From contig JAMWBK010000006.1 of NCBI GenBank assembly GCA_029953675.1, forward strand, positions 1,984,001 through 2,048,000: DNA of 64,000 nt, written 5' to 3'. Below, piece by piece: positions 59,485 through 64,000 of this stretch. The first letter of the stretch is position 1. Every line of letters begins with the position of its first letter. The position numbers and the translations under genes are program-made. The stretch is from Rhodosorus marinus (Eukaryota > Rhodophyta > Stylonematophyceae > Stylonematales > Stylonemataceae). Under the pieces are notes generated by a model. It was not told the DNA's origin, made no database searches, and saw only the letters and a list, made by a program, of their open reading frames with translations.

Positions 59485-60314
59485 ATGGAGCTTTTCGAGG
59501 ATGGGAAAGGGATTGCCGTTGGAGACTGGCAGTTCAGAGTAGAAAAAGGCCCCATCGGTAGTTCGGAGGAAACGGACAGTCTGTCTTCAAAGCTGAATAT
59601 GAAACTTCCCGGCATGGTCTTCACGAAGAATGTGGTGGAACTCGACGCCAAGTTAACAACGCCGTCGGAGTCGAAGGAAAGTGTTTTTTTTAAAATGTCG
59701 ATTGATCCCGTCGGCGCGTTGAGAGGAATTGGGAAGAATGATCCAAGGATTCAAGTTAAAGCTGCAAAGCATTGGGATGCGAGAAGGGCCCATGAAGACG
59801 TTCAGGTCATCAAAGCAGAGACCGATTGGACTTTCAGCTCGACGTATATGGGTGACATTGTATCTGGTATCAGTTCGATTGAAGAGAATACAACCCGAGG
59901 AATCAACATCGAAAAGCTGAAACGAAGAGACATTCCTGTACTGTACTTCAACGAGGCAGTCTTGTACGAGGACGAACTTGATGACAACGGTACTTCGTGC
60001 TACAACGTGCGACTGGTAAGATGGAACATCCTTTAGGGCAAATCGTGGCAGCTCAAGGTTTCTAATGAACAAGGTTTCCTTGTCCGTGACAGAGAGTTTC
60101 CGAAGGATTCTTCCTCCTCCTCGCTCGATTCTGGCTACGGGTCGACGGAGTCGTCGGCCGTCTCTACGAGACTAGATACTACTATGAATTTGGCACAGAT
60201 GCTATTGTCAGAGATTGGAAGCGTCAAGAGAGCTTTCTACAGGACCTTGGAGTGAGAATTGATGCAAGCATTCGGACGCTCGTGTTCCACCTCGTCGATG
60301 AAACAGCAGATTAA
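59485..60314 (+). CDS. TIPRL: TIP41-like protein (TIPRL), regulator of PP2A-type phosphatases
   Basis: Binds catalytic subunits of PP2A, PP4 and PP6 and modulates TOR signalling in cytosol and nucleus. Two exons, 59485-60015 and 60093-60314, joined in phase 0 (CTG|GTAAGA ... GACAG|AGAG), give 250 aa. Landmarks are GDWQFRVEKGPI, LPGMVFTKNVVEL, AETDWTFSSTYMGDIVSG, INIEKLKRRDIPVLYFNEAV, LYEDELDDNGTSCYNVRLRV and, across the join, SEGFFLLLARFWLRVDGVVG followed by RLYETRYYYEFG. This is the hallmark TIP41 core. Confidence is high. Confidence 0.93.
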
Positions 60315-61608
60315 ACGAGTGTTTTTTTGGGTTTGACTCCGCAGGGAAGAGAGGAAGTACTCCAGACTCCTGAACGAGCGTCAAAGTACCTGAAAACAGT
60401 TGCCCACGGGCGTGAAGCACTGATCTTGTCCAAGTGATGCCTGTCGAGCCCTGGCCGATGCCTTGGATGATAGCGACCGAGAACTATTGTACAAATATTA
60501 TTTTTCTAGACAGACACGCGACGGAGTTGACAAGATAAGGCCTATCAAATGACGAGCATGCTCTTCATTGCTTGAAACATGTCTACCGACGAACCGATCC
60601 AGATCAACGATACATCGCTCGGCACGCAGTGAACAGAGCCTGGACTCGTATCAGGGCTGAGACTGTTGAACACTCTGATGAGAATCTCTCAGCCAGTCCC
60701 ATACTCTTATTTTTGGTCTTATTGAGCTCCAGAATGCGATGTAGCTGAAGTAAAGGAACAAAAGCAGGAGCGTCGAAGATCGAAACGAGCGTGACACCTA
60801 ATTTTCCCAATATCATAATAAAACAAACAATTTGAGCTCTGTCCCATTCAGATTTTCGACGAAAGGGTTAACTCACATTCACAAAATCCACAAAACCCCG
60901 CAGATAATTAAAACTAATTAGATTCCAATATGTGAGTGTGAATTGTGAATGTTTCCAATCACACTACACAATCTCCGTTGTCCCAGCCCGTGGGACAATT
61001 CACATTCATATATATATGCTCTGTTTGTATTTGAAAATTAAATATTTATTGTGATTTATGAATATGAATTTGTAATTTCGTGAATGGCCTGAAATTGGTT
61101 TTCACGGTCGGCGTATCTGTCGATCGGTTGGGATGGGGATGCTGGACGTGAGTCTTTAGGGTGATCCAACATGAGAACTGTTCATGTGAAATGAAATCTT
61201 ACTGAATGAATACTGTACAAAGCTTCTAAAAGAGTCTTAACTAAGTAAATTAGCTGAGAATGAGGAAGCTGGTCGGCTTTGTGGCTGGAGTCCTCCTTCC
61301 CGCTAGGAATGGAAACTTGAGGTGAGGCGTTGCGTGACATTGTCGCCTGTCGCATGCCAACGGATTCAACAGTCGGAAGTGGTCTACTATTCTCTGTTGC
61401 GTACTGATACAAGAGTTTTCTGTTCTTGCATCGCGGTAGACCCCAGTTATGTCGGCGGCCCGCCTCAACCGCTCTCAAATTGATTGATGACGTACTGAAG
61501 GTGTGCCTGCGTCGGAACTCCCACCACGAATTTAAACTCTCTTTGGGTTCTAACTTGCATTGTATACATGCAACGACAAAAAATTCTAGGGCGAGCAACA
61601 TTTTCTAG
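60315..61608. other. intergenic region and unresolved 5' part of the RsmI gene
   Basis: 60880-61080 is AT-rich with three near-copies of ttcacattcat/gtgaatgt. On the + strand, ATG at 61260 opens MRKLVGFVAGVLLPARNGNL ending at a GTGAGG donor (61322). This is basic and hydrophobic like an organelle-targeting peptide and may be RsmI exon 1, but the phase to the first sure exon does not close without another small exon. Confidence 0.4.
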
Positions 61609-63109
61609 CCGAGCGGTCGTTCTGCAAGGAGCCAGGTGCTGTTTATGTGGTTGCCACCCCCATTGGCAATATGGAGGACTTTACTCTCCGGGGGCTTCGA
61701 GTTCTCAGAGGTACTTATTTTGCATTGTATCATCGAAAGGGCTCAAAGTTCTAAGGAAAAATTGCAACACATCCAACCACTGAACCCCGAAATCCAGGAG
61801 TTGACGCTGTTTGCATGGAAGACACGATCCATAGTGGTGTTATGTTCAAGAGAGTGTTTGGAGAACGAGACCCTAGTCAAACTTTTATCCACTTTGCACA
61901 CGCAAACTGGGCTCGTGCGACGCCTCAGATTCTGAGAAGAGTCGCCAGAGGCGAAGCTGTTGCCGTAAGTCACTTCTGCCGCCATCGCGCTGCAGTTAGT
62001 AGGTGAGGGCAGAGACACCGGATGCTTACGACAAAAATCGACCCTCGTAAATATTATGTAGGTCATTGCTGATGCTGGTACGCCATGTATATCTGACCCG
62101 GGTTGGCAAATCATTGACATTTGCCTTGAGAAAGGTGTTAAAGTCATTCCCATACCTGGAGTCACTGCAGCAACGGCGGCTTTGTCCGTAGCAGGTATGG
62201 CAGTCTGTGCTTGAAGGACTGTGATTGCTCTACATCGCAATATAGGAAGCGACCCTTCTGAAAGTAGTTTCTTTGGTCCCCTTTTTGAAGGCTGCTCATC
62301 TCAAATATACTCGTTTTTCGGCCTGATATCTAATCAAAAGAAGAAGCTGAAGAAGAAGTCATTCAAACTAATTCAACAATGCGATGAGGCCATTGTCCTG
62401 TATGAATCGAAGCACAGGCTCGTGAAGACGTTAGAGGTAAGCAAATAGGCTTGTCAATGTTTAGAACAAGCGTTTAGACTGTGTATCAGAGGAAAGTGTC
62501 AACACTAGCCTCAGAGAATACGCACGTTGAGCGAGAGCTTGGCTAACGCGCTTGGACTTTGAGCATGTTCCTTCTTGAGACCTCTCATTGGCGACAGGCA
62601 TAACATCGAAAACCTGTCCTTCTGGAGCTCTTCTAATTGTATTGGCACTCTAATCGCAGATACTCTCGAAGATGAGGGGGTTTGAAAGTCGACCGGTAAC
62701 GGTGGGCAAGGAGATAACCAAGATGCACGAAGAGATCCAGAGGTTTGAGAACTGCATGGAGGCTGGTTTACACTACGCCGAGCGCAAACCGAGAGGAGAG
62801 TACACTTTGGTCATCTCGCCGAAGGAGAAGGCACAAGAAATTCAGATTGGTGAGCTGGACATGTACGAAAGGCAAGAGGAATTCAAAGAAGATTATGATG
62901 CCGAGTACATGAACGCCATGGATATTTGTAAAGCACTTGTGGAAGACGGATGTCCAGCACAAACAGCGTGCAGAGTTCTAGCAAGGTTTAGCAAGCTCAA
63001 CAGGCGCCAGCTTTACAACGCCACAATATTATCGAACCAGAAAACCCGGTTGCCCGAGGAAGGGGAAGGGCAGGTTGGCAACGTGATCGACGTTGACTCA
63101 ATTGATTGA
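61609..63109 (+). CDS. rsmI: RsmI-type 16S rRNA (cytidine-1402-2'-O)-methyltransferase, probably organellar; 5' end unresolved
   Basis: Tetrapyrrole-methylase-fold enzyme that methylates the ribose of C1402 in bacterial-type small-subunit rRNA. A nuclear copy is expected to serve the plastid or mitochondrial ribosome. Sure exons: 61609-61710, 61798-61964, 62062-62194, 62246-62436 and 62660-63109. Motifs are GAVYVVATPIGNMEDFTLRG, MEDTIHSG, VIADAGTPCISDPGWQIID, PIPGVTAATAALSVAG, AIVLYESKHRLVKTLE and VTVGKEITKMHEEIQRF. All are diagnostic of RsmI. The C-terminal 60 residues (EDGCPAQTACRVLARFSKLN then RRQLYNATI) match the bacterial RsmI helix-turn-helix tail. The start lies upstream (see 61260). 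Confidence 0.88.
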
Positions 63110-63173
63110 ATTATTCTGAGCATAGGCACTTCAAAAAGCCATTTTTGTGTTGTACCCTATTGGGAGCTGACAC

Positions 63174-63957
63174 CTATAAGAAGCTCTCCCACTCGCTGAC
63201 GGGGCTTACTTTGTAGTATGCGGTGGTACTATCACCGTCCACCAGCGCCAGAATGACATCTTGCTTGTGTTCTTTTGCCCTACTAGAAGCGAACCTCGAA
63301 ATTCTTCATATCAGGCAAGATCAAATGATAAATGTCGAAATCACATCAGCCCCACATCCTGAAATTGCCATTCGGATGCATGCACCAGAATTCATTGCCT
63401 GCTTACTTCGCCAGAGGGACCTGCTCATCTGCTCTGAGAGGAACCACCCAACATGTCTGCACCCCACCGGGTGGATTTGATGCACGATCGTGTCTCCCTT
63501 GCAGCATTATCCTATTGAGAGTTTCATTACGGACAGGAATCGCCGCTTTCCATTTTCTCACCCGCAATAGATCGCTCCACACCTGAATTTTTTCAGAAAG
63601 GCAACAAAGAAGGCTGAGAAACGCGAAGCTAGGCCAAGTGGCAGCAGTCGCGTGTCATATGTTGCGCGAAGCGATTGCTAACATGAGAGTTTAGCGCATC
63701 ACTGATGAAAGACTGGAAGTACCTGATTACAAGACGAGAATGCTCACCTGGTAAACAAGCTCGGCTTCAATCTCAGACGCAGCCAATGTGTTTTTCAGTC
63801 GCTCAAAGTCATCTAGAGCTTCTTCAAAATTCGAAGCATTCCAGAATTGAATAAAACACAGCGCGTATTAGACACAAGACTTCCTCGGCCCGCGCACGGT
63901 CTGTGACCTCAACTCACTCGAGATTTCATCAACCCTCCTCCGCTTGCTTTCTGTCAT
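63174..63957 (-). CDS. TSEN15: tRNA-splicing endonuclease subunit SEN15
   Basis: Structural subunit of the heterotetrameric endonuclease that excises tRNA introns. Four exons: 63957-63918, 63821-63748, 63582-63407 and 63282-63174, giving 132 aa with consistent phases. The start MTESKRRRVDEIS is basic. The conserved core is AELVYQVWSDLLRVRKWKAA (matching human VYVAFLVYLDLMESKSW), VQTCWVVPLRADEQVPLA and, at the C-terminus, DVILALVDGDSTTAYYKVS (matching FTLAIVESDSTIVYYKL). It is convergent with RsmI, 64 nt apart. Similarity is modest but runs end to end in the right order. Confidence 0.78.
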
Positions 63958-64000
63958 TTTGTGTTTCCCAATCGACTAAAAGTTCGCAAATCAAGTTCTG

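Overview
This is a stretch of nuclear DNA from a eukaryote with compact genes. Most genes have 2 to 9 exons separated by short spliceosomal introns (about 47 to 250 nt, mostly 70 to 100). Both strands are used and genes are packed in clusters separated by AT-rich or low-complexity spacers. A nuclear gene for the bacterial-type 16S rRNA methyltransferase RsmI, together with a protein whose C-terminus resembles the plant clock-associated LNK family, suggests a photosynthetic lineage. A unicellular alga, possibly a red alga, is my best guess, but this is inference. Exon joins were worked out by hand from GT-AG signals, reading phase and family similarity.

Layout. 0-5 kb: possible small membrane protein, TRAP-gamma (+), complex I 24-kDa subunit NDUFV2 (-). 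5-16 kb: a run of minus-strand genes, NOP58, a DNA polymerase iota-like Y-family polymerase, retromer VPS26 and phosphoglucomutase. 17-24 kb: Rab GDI (+), then a 12-bp minisatellite split by a ~1.6-kb segment with inverted ends, then CIAO1 (+) followed by a ~155-bp tandem duplication. 24-27 kb: LisH/AT-hook nuclear protein (-). 27-32.7 kb: gene-poor. 32.8-41 kb: LNK-like zinc-finger protein (+), SWC4/DMAP1 (-), DUF218 membrane protein (-), p23 co-chaperone (-). 43-45 kb: SmF (+), with a start codon alone in its first exon, and a HAD-like protein (-). About 46.15-48.8 kb: a compositionally different segment with long unspliced frames and a 20-bp perfect hairp­in, possibly organellar or foreign. 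49.7-64 kb: TRAPPC14-like protein (-), casein kinase 2 beta (+), an unidentified spliced gene (+), RTRAF (-), TIPRL/TIP41 (+), RsmI (+) and tRNA-splicing endonuclease subunit SEN15 (-).

The recognisable genes are housekeeping functions: protein translocation and trafficking (TRAP-gamma, GDI, VPS26, TRAPPC14-like), RNA processing (NOP58, SmF, RTRAF, SEN15, RsmI), signalling (CK2 beta, TIPRL), chaperoning (p23), Fe-S assembly (CIAO1), respiration (NDUFV2), carbohydrate metabolism (PGM), chromatin (SWC4, LisH protein) and translesion synthesis (Pol iota-like). They do not form a pathway cluster. The most unusual items are the LNK-like zinc-finger protein, the interrupted minisatellite, the 46-49 kb segment and the relaxed 5' splice sites.
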